DNA of 64,000 nucleotides from Corella eumyota (Eukaryota; Chordata; Ascidiacea; Phlebobranchia; Corellidae): contig OY720102.1 of assembly GCA_963082875.1 (NCBI GenBank), forward strand, positions 7,626,001-7,690,000, read 5' to 3'. Below the pieces are notes generated by a model that worked only from the letters and a program-made list of their open reading frames with translations, was not told the origin of the DNA and made no database searches. Shown in pieces: positions 23,301 through 33,832 of this stretch (positions within the stretch are counted from its first letter, which is position 1; each line of letters starts with the position of its first letter). The translations under genes were made by a program, and so were the position numbers.

Positions 23301-23558
23301 CAAAAAGAAATAAATGAAAAAGAAAGTGAATCTGTTGAAATAGTAACGGTAAAAGAGGAAGAAGTTATGGTAAAAGATAATAAAAAAGTTCAAAATCTTG
23401 AAGTGGAGTTATGCTCCCAAAAAATAAAACACTTAGAGGCTATTCAGCAAAGAGTTAGAAATAGACTATTTTCAGGCCTTCACGAGGACATGAGTCCCTA
23501 TACAATATACTATTACGATTACGTCGTTTATGAACTAAAGTACAAGTTCCAACAGTAA
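20368..23558 (+). CDS. Protein of about 58 tandem 12-residue Lys/Glu/Val repeats
   Basis: Exons 20368-20387, 20583-20643 and 20769-23558 give 956 residues with matching phases. The N-terminus is short, basic and cysteine-bearing (LFRKRLCRKFWLCC), followed by about 60 unique residues. From about residue 105 to 810 the protein is a tandem repeat of the 12-mer VEEAKKDVVVAS, coded by a 36-bp unit. Recurrent variants are VEKVKKDVVVAS, LEEAKKDVVVAS and VEEAKKDVVVGS. The last ~145 residues are unique, charged and probably helical, ending in a Tyr-rich segment (YTIYYYDYVVYELKYKFQQ). I do not recognise the family. The alternation of charged and branched residues suggests an amphipathic structural or filament-like protein. 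No frame breaks occur in more than 2 kb of repeat, so the frame is probably maintained by selection. The antisense frame left open across the array is a by-product. Confidence 0.8.
21002..23119 (+). repeat. 36-bp coding minisatellite, about 58 units
   Basis: The unit is 'gtagttgtggcatcagtgga' plus 'ggaagctaagaaagat'. Every length difference between units is a whole number of repeats. Variants such as 'gaaagttaag', 'gcatcattgg' and 'gggatcggtg' recur in blocks, which points to segmental duplication within the array. Confidence 0.95.
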
Positions 23559-25330
23559 CATTATATACACATCGCATTTTGCAACTTTACTTTTTTTTCA
23601 CAAGTTGAAAAAACATAACTGGTGATAAAGATGTAGTATTACATTTAAAATTCTATTTTACGTTTGCATGTCGTATTTTTTATCGCATAATATATTATTA
23701 AAATTTGTAAATAAATTTACAATACAAAACTTGGTGTGTTAAAACTTTTGAAGTTTTTGATAATAATGTGTGGCTAACAATATAGCATTTAAGGAATAGC
23801 CCACCTTAAGAGAGCAATAAAACAATAAAAAAACTAGATTTATTTGATAAATAAAATATGGTTCGAAATTATTTGATTATGTTTAGCATAAATTTTTATA
23901 AATAAAAAAATATGCTTACACCTTAACTAAGAATATTACATATCTTTGATTTTTAATAAACAAACAAGCATTTATATATATTATACAAATAAAATTAATT
24001 TTTTAACACAGTTCTATGTTGTTAATATCAAGATATACATTTTACTAAATTTTAAATTCCCAAAATTGATTTTTGATTTTTAATACATAAACAAGCATTT
24101 AAATAAAATAAACAAACAAAAATAATTTTTTAAACATGTATTTTAATTACTAATATCATACAATACATTATATTAAATTTTAAATGCTTCATATCAAACT
24201 TTTTTTGAAAACTTAATAACGATCTTTAAATTTTAATAAATAAACACCTATTAATTACTGATTAATAATATTTAAATTATCAAAATATGAAGATTGAAAC
24301 ACAATATGATAATAAACAACATACTAAAATTTTAAAAATTAATATACACAAAATCAAAAGTTATTCGATTTCAAAATTCGGATTAGTAAGAATAAAAATA
24401 AAAATAATAATAAATATACGGACAATAACAATATGTTTCGAAATCTAAGATTTCGAACCATAATTAAATAAATAGGACTAGATAAATTTATTAATAAGAT
24501 AAATTTAAGGTAGCTAATAAAAACAACAATGCTACCGTTAATTACATACCTGTCCGAACCTTTGTAATACATACTTAAACTAGCAGACATGCCATACAAA
24601 CGTGCATTTGAAACGGGTGGAAAGTTTAGTAATAAATGTTAACTGTTTAAATTGCGCATATTTTAATGCCTTGTTTTAATATAAAACCCGTCGTTAAAAT
24701 GTTTAGCGATTACCGTGATAGTTTCTACGTTTACGAAGTCAATAAAAAGGTATTTGGTGATAACGTTTTTTTTCTGTTGATACTTGCATAGCTAATATTT
24801 GCTTAAATTTTAAAAGTATTTAAAAAAGGCTTTGTCAGTACCAAACAAAAGCTGTGTCCGGTAAGTTTTGAAAGTATTTAATAAAGGCTTTGTCAGTACC
24901 AAGCAAAAGCTTGTGTTAATGATCAACAGAAAGTAAGTCTATCAATTCATTATTAGTGGGCCCATACAAAGATTCTATCCAAGGATTTTTAATATTCAGT
25001 AACTAATAACAGCCTTAGAAATTGCTAAAGTTTGTGTACAGTATGCATTAACTGAAAAACATAATTTTTTTTCGTGTTTTCTGGTCATGTGAAAATGTTG
25101 TTACGTCATATCGCCTGATAAAATAAAACGTATTTGGAATATTTGATTTCTATTTATAGGAATTCGTGTGGACGATCTCCGGTCTTGTACGTAACATATA
25201 ACTGTTTGTTTCAACAAAATGTCAATCTTAATGTTTGGTTGTAATTTCAAGACGATTATTTATTTAATCAAATGTTTTATTTAGTTTATTTAGGCATAAT
25301 AGGGTAAATATTAGCTTGCAACTATAAAAC
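23559..25330. other. AT-rich intergenic region with local tandem duplications
   Basis: It contains the 3' flank of the repeat gene (AATAAA signals near 23710 and 23813) and two to three degenerate copies of a ~130-bp AT-rich unit ('aacaagcatttat', 'aatattttactaaatttta' type) at about 23945-24260. A second short duplication, 'aggctttgtcagtaccaa', lies near 24828 and 24883. A 30-codon frame at 24699-24791 (MFSDYRDSFYVYEVNKK) behind a TATA-like sequence could be a first exon, but I found no partner. Confidence 0.45.
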
Positions 25331-26639
25331 ATGAAGTCGCATATTTTGTACAGTGTTTTGGCTTTAGTTCTTTTTGCTGTGTCCGGTAAGTTATTGTAAA
25401 AATAGGTATAATGCACAGTTAAAAGCAGCAGAAATAACAAACCAAATATTAAATGTGTTTTTTATTAAGTTGGTTATATTACAAGCGCAGTGTTCTAGCC
25501 AGAACACCTGGCTTCACTATACATGAGGTCCTTGTTTTGAATTCTACTGCTTTCATGCTGTAGGGCTTTTAAATAAGACACTATAAACAGTATGAACACT
25601 TGCTGAGCCAATACTTCGACAGCAGTTTATAATTATTAAGCAATTATTATCCATAATATCCAAAACTGTCTAAGGCAACTTAAAACTGGGTCGGGGTATC
25701 TAATGTTACTCTATGTTTGGGTCGTAAAGTCAACTTACCTACATCAAGGATAAATAAATGTAAAAAGTTTATTAACAATTGTATTACAGGTGATGCCCGC
25801 AAGTGTTATGTTTGTACTGTGGATAGTCCAGCAACGTGTAATGGTACGCTAGAGCACTGCCCTTCTGGTGCAAATTACTGTGTATATGGGACTGTATCTT
25901 ATACTACTGCAGCTAGTATGTACCAAACGCATAATTTTAGTTGATTGTACAACATGTAAAATATCAACCATACAATTTAAAACTGTTTTTAATTTTGACT
26001 ACAGGCATTCCAGTTGGCATATACAACCGCGCTTGTACGACATCTAGCGACCCAAGTGACTACTGCGATCAACTTATACCGGATGACGTAACTGGCGGAT
26101 ATTCATGCGTTTTTTCCACTTGTTCCAGCGGTAAAATATTAAATTTTTTTAATTGCCGTTTAGTTGAACTAATCACAAATAAAACTAATATAAAGTGTTT
26201 TTTATTTAGGCTAAAATAAACTTTAAGTCTGACAGCGTGGTGCAGTAGTTAGAACACTTTGCTCCATTACATAAAGTCTTGGGTTCAATACCCACTGCTA
26301 TCATGCTGTAGCGCCCCTGAGTATGGCGCTTTAAGCTGTACAAACTCCTGCTGGGCCAACACTTAATCAGCAGCCTCATTATCGGGCAAATATCCCTAAC
26401 TGGCAAAGACAACTCAAGACTGGGTCGAGGTAACTGATGTTACTATACGTTTAGGTCGTAAAGTCGACCTTACCATCACTAAGAATAAAAAAAATGATAA
26501 GGTAACTGTATATTGAGAAATCGGCCCTAATGTAACAGTTTAATATTTAGATGGTTGCAACTCTGCCGGTATCGTCAAGTACAGCCTCTCATTTATTTTA
26601 CTTCTGTCCTTATTCTCACTTGTGTTCAGTCGTGTGTGA
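25331..26639 (+). CDS. GPI-anchored Ly6/uPAR-type protein (canonical ten-cysteine domain)
   Basis: Exons 25331-25385, 25790-25915, 26005-26130 and 26551-26639, all with phase-1 introns, give 113 residues. There is a signal peptide (MKSHILYSVLALVLFAVSG), then one complete three-finger domain. It starts ARKCYVCTVD, ends STCSSDGCN, and has exactly ten cysteines, including the LU-type C..C start and the closing CN. It ends in a hydrophobic GPI-attachment signal (KYSLSFILLLSLFSLVFSRV). Unlike genes A and B on the other strand, it keeps the textbook domain and the vertebrate-like phase-1 intron layout. It probably sits on the outer cell surface; the ligand is unknown. Introns 1 and 3 each hold a main-family SINE. 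Confidence 0.87.
25485..25765 (+). mobile_element. Main SINE (family A), copy 8
   Basis: This is a forward copy of the 'acacctggcttcactaca' subfamily, with a clear 'atgctgtagggcttttaaat' body and 'tacatcaaggataaataaat' end. It lies in intron 1 of the GPI-anchored Ly6 gene. Confidence 0.85.
26231..26492 (+). mobile_element. Main SINE (family A), copy 9
   Basis: This is a forward copy from 'gacagcgtggtgcagtagtt' to 'accatcactaagaataaaaa', in intron 3 of the GPI-anchored Ly6 gene. Confidence 0.88.
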
Positions 26640-27416
26640 ATCGATGTGAACTTACAAACGCAAAAAAAATTAAATTAACGCGATAAGATATTGTATACCA
26701 TTCTTATAATTTTAAGTGTGTGATATAATATATCAATTATGTTTAATGATTATATAAAAGCAAATTAATTCCATTTTTTTCATATTTAAATCATTATATA
26801 AATCTGAAATAGTTTAATTTCTATACTTCAGCAATTCTTTAATTTTAAAAGTGTAGCTTTAATGCAATATACCATATTGTCATCTACTTGAGCCTATTTG
26901 ATTTAGAAATATATTTTAAATAACATTAATGTGTAAAAAATTGATATATTTATTATTTGAACCTAGGTAAAAATAAAATACATTCGTTAGTTCTAGTCTT
27001 GAAAATAATGCGAAACAGGTCAAGTGCTTTATAGAATAGTTACACAATTTCAAATATCTTTTTAGCATTTAAGCATGGCCATACATACTTTAAAATATGT
27101 TGCATTCTCTTACTGAGTATACAAAATATTGAAACAAAGCGAGAGAAAAAATCTTACTTAGTGCTCAGTGGTATATTAAGGTATTAGGTAAAACAATAAG
27201 TTCTCAGCAAAGGTGGGCACAGTTAACCGAGAAAGTAACTTCGTTAAGTGGTAATTCGTTACATAGTATATTAACTTCGTTAACGTTAATAAGTTAATTT
27301 AAACAAAATGTAACGGTAAAAAATCTTACTTAATGCTCAGTGGTATATTAAGGTATTAGGTAAAACAATAAGTTCTCAGTAGTGTTTTAAATAGATATTC
27401 AGCAAGGCAATTCAAA
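26640..27416. other. Intergenic region with a split 61-bp duplication
   Basis: The 3' flank of the Ly6 gene is followed by AT-rich sequence. At 27149-27380 two ~61-bp direct copies ('ctcagtggtatattaaggta' type) flank a MITE-like insert that starts 'aaaggtgggcacagttaacc'. No coding sequence seen. Confidence 0.5.
27149..27380. repeat. Direct repeats of 61 bp around a MITE-like insert
   Basis: Copies at about 27149-27209 and 27320-27380 are almost the same. The ~110 bp between them contains 'ggtgggcacagttaaccgag' and 'taacttcgttaa' motifs of the type seen at the ends of small hAT-like repeats. It may be a MITE that carries a duplicated flank, or an unequal exchange. Confidence 0.6.
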
Positions 27417-28735
27417 ATAAAACGCCAATATATACTTACTATAACCGCGGCACTTTTGGAATGTTTTCTATACGGTGGAATTGTATTTGGTTGGCCTTCA
27501 CTGCAATACGTTCTACTAAAAACGGGCTACTTTTCACAGCTGTGCGAGAACACAACCAGTAATCAAACTTTAGACGGACTGGAATCATGCGATAGTAGAG
27601 ACGCCATGTTCAATTTGATCTTCGCAATCAAAACCGCATAGGCGTTCTTAGCTGCTACACAAATGGATTTTTGTGTATTACGTTTAGTAGTAGCAAAAAT
27701 GCTTGGCTGAGATTCCCTGGGATGATTTTGACCGGGATAGGCGGCATAAGTATAATGATTGGCAATTTTCAAGTGGGGAATTTAGTCGGCAAGGCAAAGG
27801 CGATTGTTGTAACTGCCCAGCCAGGAGTATTCGATTCGTCCACTATTGTCTTTTTAATAGTCAAACTGTTGAACGACAACGGACTGAATTATAGAATCTT
27901 CTTTTACGTGATGGCGGCTGGTATTTTATTTCTGTAGATAAATACGTTTTTCTTGCTGCCTCGTCGCTCCATTCCATTTCCCCTGCCCTCAAGATTTGTA
28001 TACGGATTTTACGAATTACTTAAAAACGGTAAAGAAAGCAGTAACGACAATACAAAAGAAAAACCAAATGGTAGGTCCGCAAAAAAAGATTCAACCACTG
28101 ACATGCCTCAACTTAGTTTTGTGGATTGTTTAAAGAACGTTTGTCTCTGGACACACGTGGGTTTTTCCTACGTGCTACACTTACGAATTCTATTTTTCTT
28201 TGGAAGCTTTGTCAACAGGCTTTTGATAAAAGTCGATTCAGATCAGGTGGGTTCCTATTTAAACGTGTTTAACGTTATCTTGCTATTCGGTGCCTTTGTA
28301 TCGCCACTAAACGGCGCTTTGATTCAAGCCGTTACCACATTTGCGAGCAGAAGTCTACCCTGCGCTGTAGCGACTTCACGCGGCTTGTTTTCGTCAGCTT
28401 TATTCTGTAATCTTTTCTTAGTCGGTTTGTCAATTGCTGTTTTGATACCTGGAGCTGAATATTTCTTATTTGTGTTTTTGTTTCTCTTAAGGGCATTCCT
28501 CTATAGCTACCTTAGTGCGTATATTGCTTTAACTTTTCCCAGCATCCATTTTGGCAAGCTGAACGGGATTGTATTTTCGATTGCTGGGGCCTTCAGCTTG
28601 TTGCAATATGCCTTGTTTCGCATTGCTGCAGTTTATGATATAGATTATCGCATAACAAATTACTGTTTACTTGCTGCATGTTGCCTTGCCTTCATAAACC
28701 CCTTAGTTCTATGGATAAAAACATGCAGAAAATAA
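27417..28735 (+). pseudogene. SLC43-type transporter pseudogene, tandem copy of the next gene
   Basis: The sequence lines up along its whole length with the live gene at 29083-30486. It starts at the matching position, where ATG has become ATA (27417-27419), and ends in the same NYCLLAA...AFINPLVLW tail. About 71 bp are missing near 27630, where the live copy codes its second membrane helix, and this shifts the frame. In-frame stops follow at 27639 and 27935; the second replaces a tryptophan of the live copy. The remaining ~260 codons from 27950 on are open and well conserved, so decay is fairly recent. Like its neighbour it has no introns. It is a plain host-gene pseudogene. Confidence 0.9.
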
Positions 28736-29082
28736 AAAGCGTGTACAGCTATTAGCTTATTAAGGCACAGGTCGAATGCACAATTAAATAATTATAGAGT
28801 GACTTGATTGTAAAATATGCTAGTATTTTGGTTAATGAATTTATTTACATTTTTGTAAGTTCTAATTTTCAAATTGTAAATGCCTTTCTTTTTTCTGTAA
28901 CTTCATTGAATAGAATACTTGCAATGCGCGTAATTTTTTTTCTGAGAAATTTGCAAGCCTAGTCTATTATATAAGTTTAGATGCATAAGAGCCAACCAAT
29001 CTACCTGCATTTAAACTTATCGCTTGATAAATAAGCGTTTGGATAGTTGGCAATAGATTAGGGTTAGCCAACAAATAAGAAA
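28736..29082. promoter_or_regulatory. Spacer and probable promoter of the live SLC43-type gene
   Basis: The 347-bp gap between the dead and live copies holds a TATA-like 'tatataag' at 28968-28975, about 108 bp before the start codon. No repeat seen. Confidence 0.4.
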
Positions 29083-30486
29083 ATGAAATGTCAACATATT
29101 CTAACTACAACGGTGACACTACTCGAATGCCTAATATATGCTGGACTGCTTATGGGCTGGCCTTCACTTCAGTACATTTTTCTCAAGACTGGCTACTTTT
29201 CGGAATTATGTAAAAACAATGTCAGTAGCAACCGAACTTTTAACGAAATGGAGTCGTGTGAAAGTAGAGATTCAATGTTTAATTTAGTGTTTACTGTAGC
29301 GATCGTCATTTTCGGCCTGGTGCCCTTTCCGCTTGGATTTTTGCTGGACTATTTTGGCACTTGGGCGTTCCGAACCTTCATGTCGTTCTGCTATACAATC
29401 GGTTTGTTGTGTCTTACTTTTAGCAGCACTGAAAACGCCTGGCTGTTATTTCCCGGGATGAGCTTACTAGGAATAGGCATCACGTGTATTTTTTTTGCTG
29501 GTCTTCAAGTCGGAAATTTAGCCGGCAAAGCAAAGCCAATTTATATAGCTGTGTTGAACGGGGTGTTCGATTCGTCCGCGTCGTTTCCTTTGCTTTTCCA
29601 GGCTCTGTACGACAACGGTTTAAACCATATGGCCTACTTGCAGATTATGACAGGAGGGACTGTTTTTCTGTGGGTCAACACGTTTATTCTACTGCCAAGA
29701 CGACATTTTCCCTTTCCTTTGCCTGCTAACTATAGATACGGAATAAACGAGTTGTTAAAGAAGAAAAACACGCGTCCAATGCAAAATACTTCAGGTAATT
29801 TTTCAACGCCAAACGTAAAACCTGAAACTGAAGAGTCAGTGCCGACGTTTTTAGATTGCTTAAAAGATGTCTGTTATTGGACTCACGTGCTCAACATAAC
29901 AATTTTGCATTTTCGAGTTATTTTTATGTACGGCAGTATGGTAAATTGGCTGTCAATTAAAGTCGGAACGGAAAACGTCGGCTCTCATTTAAACGTGTTT
30001 AACATTCTTATGATGTTTGGATTATTTGTATCTCCCCTAAATGGTTTTTGGATACAAGGATTTACGGCCCTTGCCAGAAAAACGCAGACCGAATCCGTAG
30101 CGACATCTCGCGGCTTGTTCGCTTCGGCCCTGCTAGTTAATATCCAATCACTTTGGCTTTCGATTACAGTTCTAATACCTGGGGCTGAGATTTTGACGTT
30201 TGTGCTGCTCTTCATAGTAAAGGGCTTTTTCTACAGCTATTCAACCGCTTATATTTCTATGGCATTTCCTAATTTGTACTTGGGAAAATTATGTGGGATA
30301 CAATTTACAATGTGCGGGTTACTTGTTCTATTGCAATATCCTCTGTTTCGAATTACCGCTTTGTACGACCAGGATTACCAGATAACAAATTACTGCCTTC
30401 TTGCCGCAAGTTGCATTGCGTTTATCAACCCAGTAGTCCTATGGAAGAAAACGTGTAAAACCTCAATGCCGGCAAAGAACCTGTAG
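29083..30486 (+). CDS. SLC43-family (LAT3/ENBT1-like) membrane transporter, intronless
   Basis: A single open frame codes 467 residues with about 12 membrane helices, the size and layout of vertebrate SLC43A1-A3. Matching blocks include LLECLIYAGLLMGWPSLQYIF (human SLC43A3 LLECLGFAGVLFGWPSL), LQVGNLAGKAK (LQIGNLFGQH), LNGVFDSSAS (YNGAFDSSS) and FPNLYLGKLCG (FPSEHFGKLFG). The loop after helix 1 has likely N-glycosylation sites (NVS, NRT). SLC43A1/A2 move large neutral amino acids and SLC43A3 moves purine nucleobases by facilitated diffusion across the plasma membrane; which substrate applies here cannot be read from sequence. Vertebrate SLC43 genes have many introns and this one has none, which suggests a retrocopy that later duplicated in tandem. 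An SINE begins ten bases after the stop codon. Confidence 0.88.
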   Translation: MKCQHILTTTVTLLECLIYAGLLMGWPSLQYIFLKTGYFSELCKNNVSSNRTFNEMESCESRDSMFNLVFTVAIVIFGLVPFPLGFLLDYFGTWAFRTFMSFCYTIGLLCLTFSSTENAWLLFPGMSLLGIGITCIFFAGLQVGNLAGKAKPIYIAVLNGVFDSSASFPLLFQALYDNGLNHMAYLQIMTGGTVFLWVNTFILLPRRHFPFPLPANYRYGINELLKKKNTRPMQNTSGNFSTPNVKPETEESVPTFLDCLKDVCYWTHVLNITILHFRVIFMYGSMVNWLSIKVGTENVGSHLNVFNILMMFGLFVSPLNGFWIQGFTALARKTQTESVATSRGLFASALLVNIQSLWLSITVLIPGAEILTFVLLFIVKGFFYSYSTAYISMAFPNLYLGKLCGIQFTMCGLLVLLQYPLFRITALYDQDYQITNYCLLAASCIAFINPVVLWKKTCKTSMPAKNL

Positions 30487-30496
30487 GAATTTAACT

Positions 30497-30775
30497 GGCA
30501 GTGGTAAGAACACTTGCTACACCACACATGAGGTCGTGGGCTCAATCCCCACTGCTCACATGCCGTAGCACCCTTGACTAAGACGCTATAAACGGTATGA
30601 ACTCTTGCTAAGCCAGCACTTAATCAGTAGCAGAATTATCAGGCAATTATAATCTATATAATATCCCAAAATGCTAAAGGCAACTTGAGACTGGGTCGGA
30701 GTAAAACTGATGTTGCTCTATGTTTAGGTCGCGCATTCGACCTTTTCACATCGAGAATAAAGATATATACAAAAA
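30497..30775 (+). mobile_element. Main SINE (family A), copy 10
   Basis: This is a forward copy, nearly full but lacking the first ~10 bases, from 'ctggcagtggtaagaacact' to 'cacatcgagaataaagatat'. It follows the SLC43-type stop codon directly, so it is probably part of that gene's 3' UTR. Confidence 0.9.
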
Positions 30776-31383
30776 AACATATAAAAACCATATTATTTAA
30801 GATAATGTTAAGCTATTTTAATGTTAAATTATTTGAATTTAATATTGTAAGCTTTAAGATATATAGTTGTCAAGTATGTCACTGTCTTTGCAGTTTTTCG
30901 ATAACCGAGTAATTGTTGTTTAAGCACTAATGAGACTCGCATATTAATTATTAATTCTGTGTAAATGCTTCTGCAATTAACTTTACACAATATAATAATT
31001 ACAATTATCTATTGCAACACGCTCACAATTTTTCGTACAACTATAGTTTTCACTTTTATTTTATATAGCAATTTTCACTTTAAAATTAAAAGCTTAAAAC
31101 AGATTAAAGCCAAATTAAAGAAGGTACTTTTTACTAGTTATATAGTCATTCCCGCATATTTCACAAGATCATTTATTTATGTATGTGAGTACTGTTTGTG
31201 TTAAGATACGTCTTTATTACTGCTCGTTAAGTATTTATGAAGAAAATACAATTATCTCCCTAATTAGCTACAACTGGATTATGACACAAATAGTATAAGC
31301 ATTCAGTTACTTTTAAGGTATTGTCGAAGAAATAGGCTACAGTCTATATATAGAATATAGTATTTAACATTAAAAGCTAGGCT
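30776..31383. promoter_or_regulatory. 5' flank of Evx
   Basis: About 600 bp of AT-rich DNA upstream of Evx. A 'tctatatataga' TATA-like sequence at 31343-31354 lies about 35 bp before the start codon. No repeat beyond the SINE at its left edge. Confidence 0.4.
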
Positions 31384-32414
31384 ATGGATTTTAAATGCGC
31401 GCTAGACCTTTCAACAAAATCAAAAAATTCGACCAAAAACATTGAGATTGCAAAAACTCAAAACCAAGATTTGAATTTAAACAAAAACAATGAAAATACC
31501 TTGAATTTGGAAAGCGACGACCTGCTTCCACGAAGACAGAGAACAGCATTTTCTCAAGACCAGGTCAAAGTCTTGGAAAAGGAGTTTTTAAGAGACAACT
31601 ATTTATCAAGGTCAAGGAGAATCGACTTGTCCTTGATTTTGCAGCTTCATGAATCGACAATTAAAGTAAGTTTAATTATTTAATAACAATACATTGATAT
31701 ATTGAAAGTCATGCTTTTCATAGTAGGTTAACCATTTTCGCTTTGTGACTAAGGTACTTTTCAAATGGCAATGTTGCAAAGTTAATAACACTTCAATCAC
31801 AAATTTTGCAATGTTGCCAAGATATAACATTCAAAACTAGCGAAAAAAAACTTATATTTAAGCAAAGGTAAGTGTTACCTTGCAGTTTTTAACGCCAAAA
31901 TTTATGTGTAAAAATGCTGTTAAGCTACAACGAAATAATAACTTTTACATTGCAGGTTTGGTTTCAAAATCGTAGAATGAAAGAAAAAAGGCAACGCTTG
32001 TCAATGTTGTCATGGCAATATCCCTACCGCTATTTTAATACGATTTACAACCCAATGTCCTGCCAACCGCCGCCTTCAAATTATGTCGCAAATAATTCAA
32101 ATATATTTACAAGTAAGTCAAATTTGACAAAAATACTCTGTCTAGGTGGGTGCACAAACTACACAATACTTAAAAAAAGTATTATTTTAGCCTAACTTAA
32201 CAAAAGCAAATAGCTTGATGAACTTGTATTTTTAAACCTTTTAATATCATATTAAAATTTGTTTACAGGGTCAATTTCAAATCCGTTTATGAGCCAGCAC
32301 CTTGCAAATGCTAACCAACTATTTACACCTTCGCAAACTATTCTACCGACTGTAGATAACACATTTATACCACCAACTTATAATAGAAAAACTGCCAGTA
32401 TAGAAGAGAAATAG
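31384..32414 (+). CDS. Evx: Even-skipped/Evx homeodomain transcription factor
   Basis: Exons 31384-31665, 31956-32112 and 32269-32414 give 194 residues. The homeodomain (about 49-108) reads [19 protein letters not shown], then [18 protein letters not shown], which is close to vertebrate Evx ([37 protein letters not shown]). The residues after it ([13 protein letters not shown]) resemble the Evx LAMTWP motif. The first intron falls between homeodomain residues 46 and 47 (K|V), the site typical of Evx genes. The protein is short next to vertebrate EVX1/2 (about 400 and more), with little N-terminal sequence. It is a DNA-binding patterning factor. No Hox gene is seen in the window, in line with the broken-up tunicate Hox set. 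Confidence 0.93.
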
Positions 32415-33782
32415 TGGCTATACAGTCTTTATTATTTTGCAAACATAATAATTGTTTTATTGTTATATTATAAGATATCCATTTAAAGCTTTATTCGTCA
32501 ATGTTCATTGTTTATTTTAATAAAAATTATCACTCATTGAAAATAGCATTTTATAAAATATCATGATAATGCTATGAAGAAATATAGGCAATAAACTAAG
32601 TTGCTATTGCTGTTTAAACAAAAAAAGTAACTTGTCATTTTTTAAAAGTCATGTATTCAATTTTCGCAGAATGTAACAAAAATTTCGCAATTTAATTGCT
32701 TTTTTGTCTTTCCCATTAGATCATTAACTTATTATTCGATGATTAATAGCTTATACATGTCACAACAAATGCCTTAGTGTATTGTTAGACAACGCTGTCA
32801 TAAGTTTTAGGGGCTGTTTCCAATAACAATATACCTTACTACAAATTTTATATAAATTTCTGAGTAAGGCTATTGTTAAGAATATAGGGCAACTAAATTA
32901 AGCATTTAATTGCCAGTCGCCCGTATATATTTAACCTAAAGCATAACAAGAACGTATATATAAAGTTTTATTATTATAATTAACGTTTAATGCACGTACA
33001 TGCGAAAGGCTGTATGCAAAATAATAGGCCTGATTGGTTGCACAAATTAAGCACGGCTACTTATTAAATGACCTTATTTAAAAAAACGTTATACACGATT
33101 GCATGTCATATAATTATACAATGTGCATACCCTAAAAGCAAGCAGGGCACGTATTAGTTGTATGGCTGTAGTAACGCATGTGCTTATTCATAATTAAATG
33201 AGGACTTGGAATATATTTAATACAGCATATAGGCTATTAAGGCAACAATGGGTTTTATAGAAAGTTTAAGTTATTTAAAGTAGTTTGAAAAACCATAAAA
33301 AATGCCCTGCTTTTAATTTATTTAAATGATATGCAAAAACGCGTAAGTCAATTAATTTAAGATAATTTTAGAACTATTTAAAGGCGTTGTTTTTAATTTC
33401 AATATACAAATTATAGCTAAAGTGTGTAGGAGGCCGGGGAGTTTGAATTGCATAGCGGATTTCACTATTTTCTTTGACGTTTGCCCACCTTGTCTATTTA
33501 TAGGCTAGTAACAACAGTAAGTCAAAAAAAAAACAAGTCTTGTTTAGCTAAACAATATAAGAATCTTCTGCATATAATAAATGCAAGTTTCCTTATTAAA
33601 AATTGAGCTAAATTACTAGAGATTAAGGTCTAAGCAGTATAGATGGGGTTTATGTTTACTATATCTCTAACAGTGAAGTTTTCCCACGGTGTGACGTAGA
33701 AATGCCCTAGTAATTTAAGTGTTGACAAGACTCGCTTTAGCCACTATCGAAAAAAAAACATGACGCATTTTATCGAGCCGCA

Positions 33783-33832
33783 TGACGTCACGAAGTAGAA
33801 CAGGTAAAACATTTCCTATTCATTGTGACGTC
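33783..33832. promoter_or_regulatory. Pair of CRE-type TGACGTCA sites
   Basis: Perfect 8-bp palindromes TGACGTCA occur at 33783-33790 and 33825-33832, 42 bp apart (four helical turns). These are consensus CREB/ATF sites. They lie 1.3 kb upstream of the P450 and 1.4 kb downstream of Evx; function is inferred only. Confidence 0.4.

Noticed and set aside
24354-24599. An 81-codon minus-strand frame with hydrophobic residues
   Set aside because: It is AT-driven (Leu/Ile/Tyr/Asn), has no signal of splicing or homology, and overlaps local AT-rich duplications.
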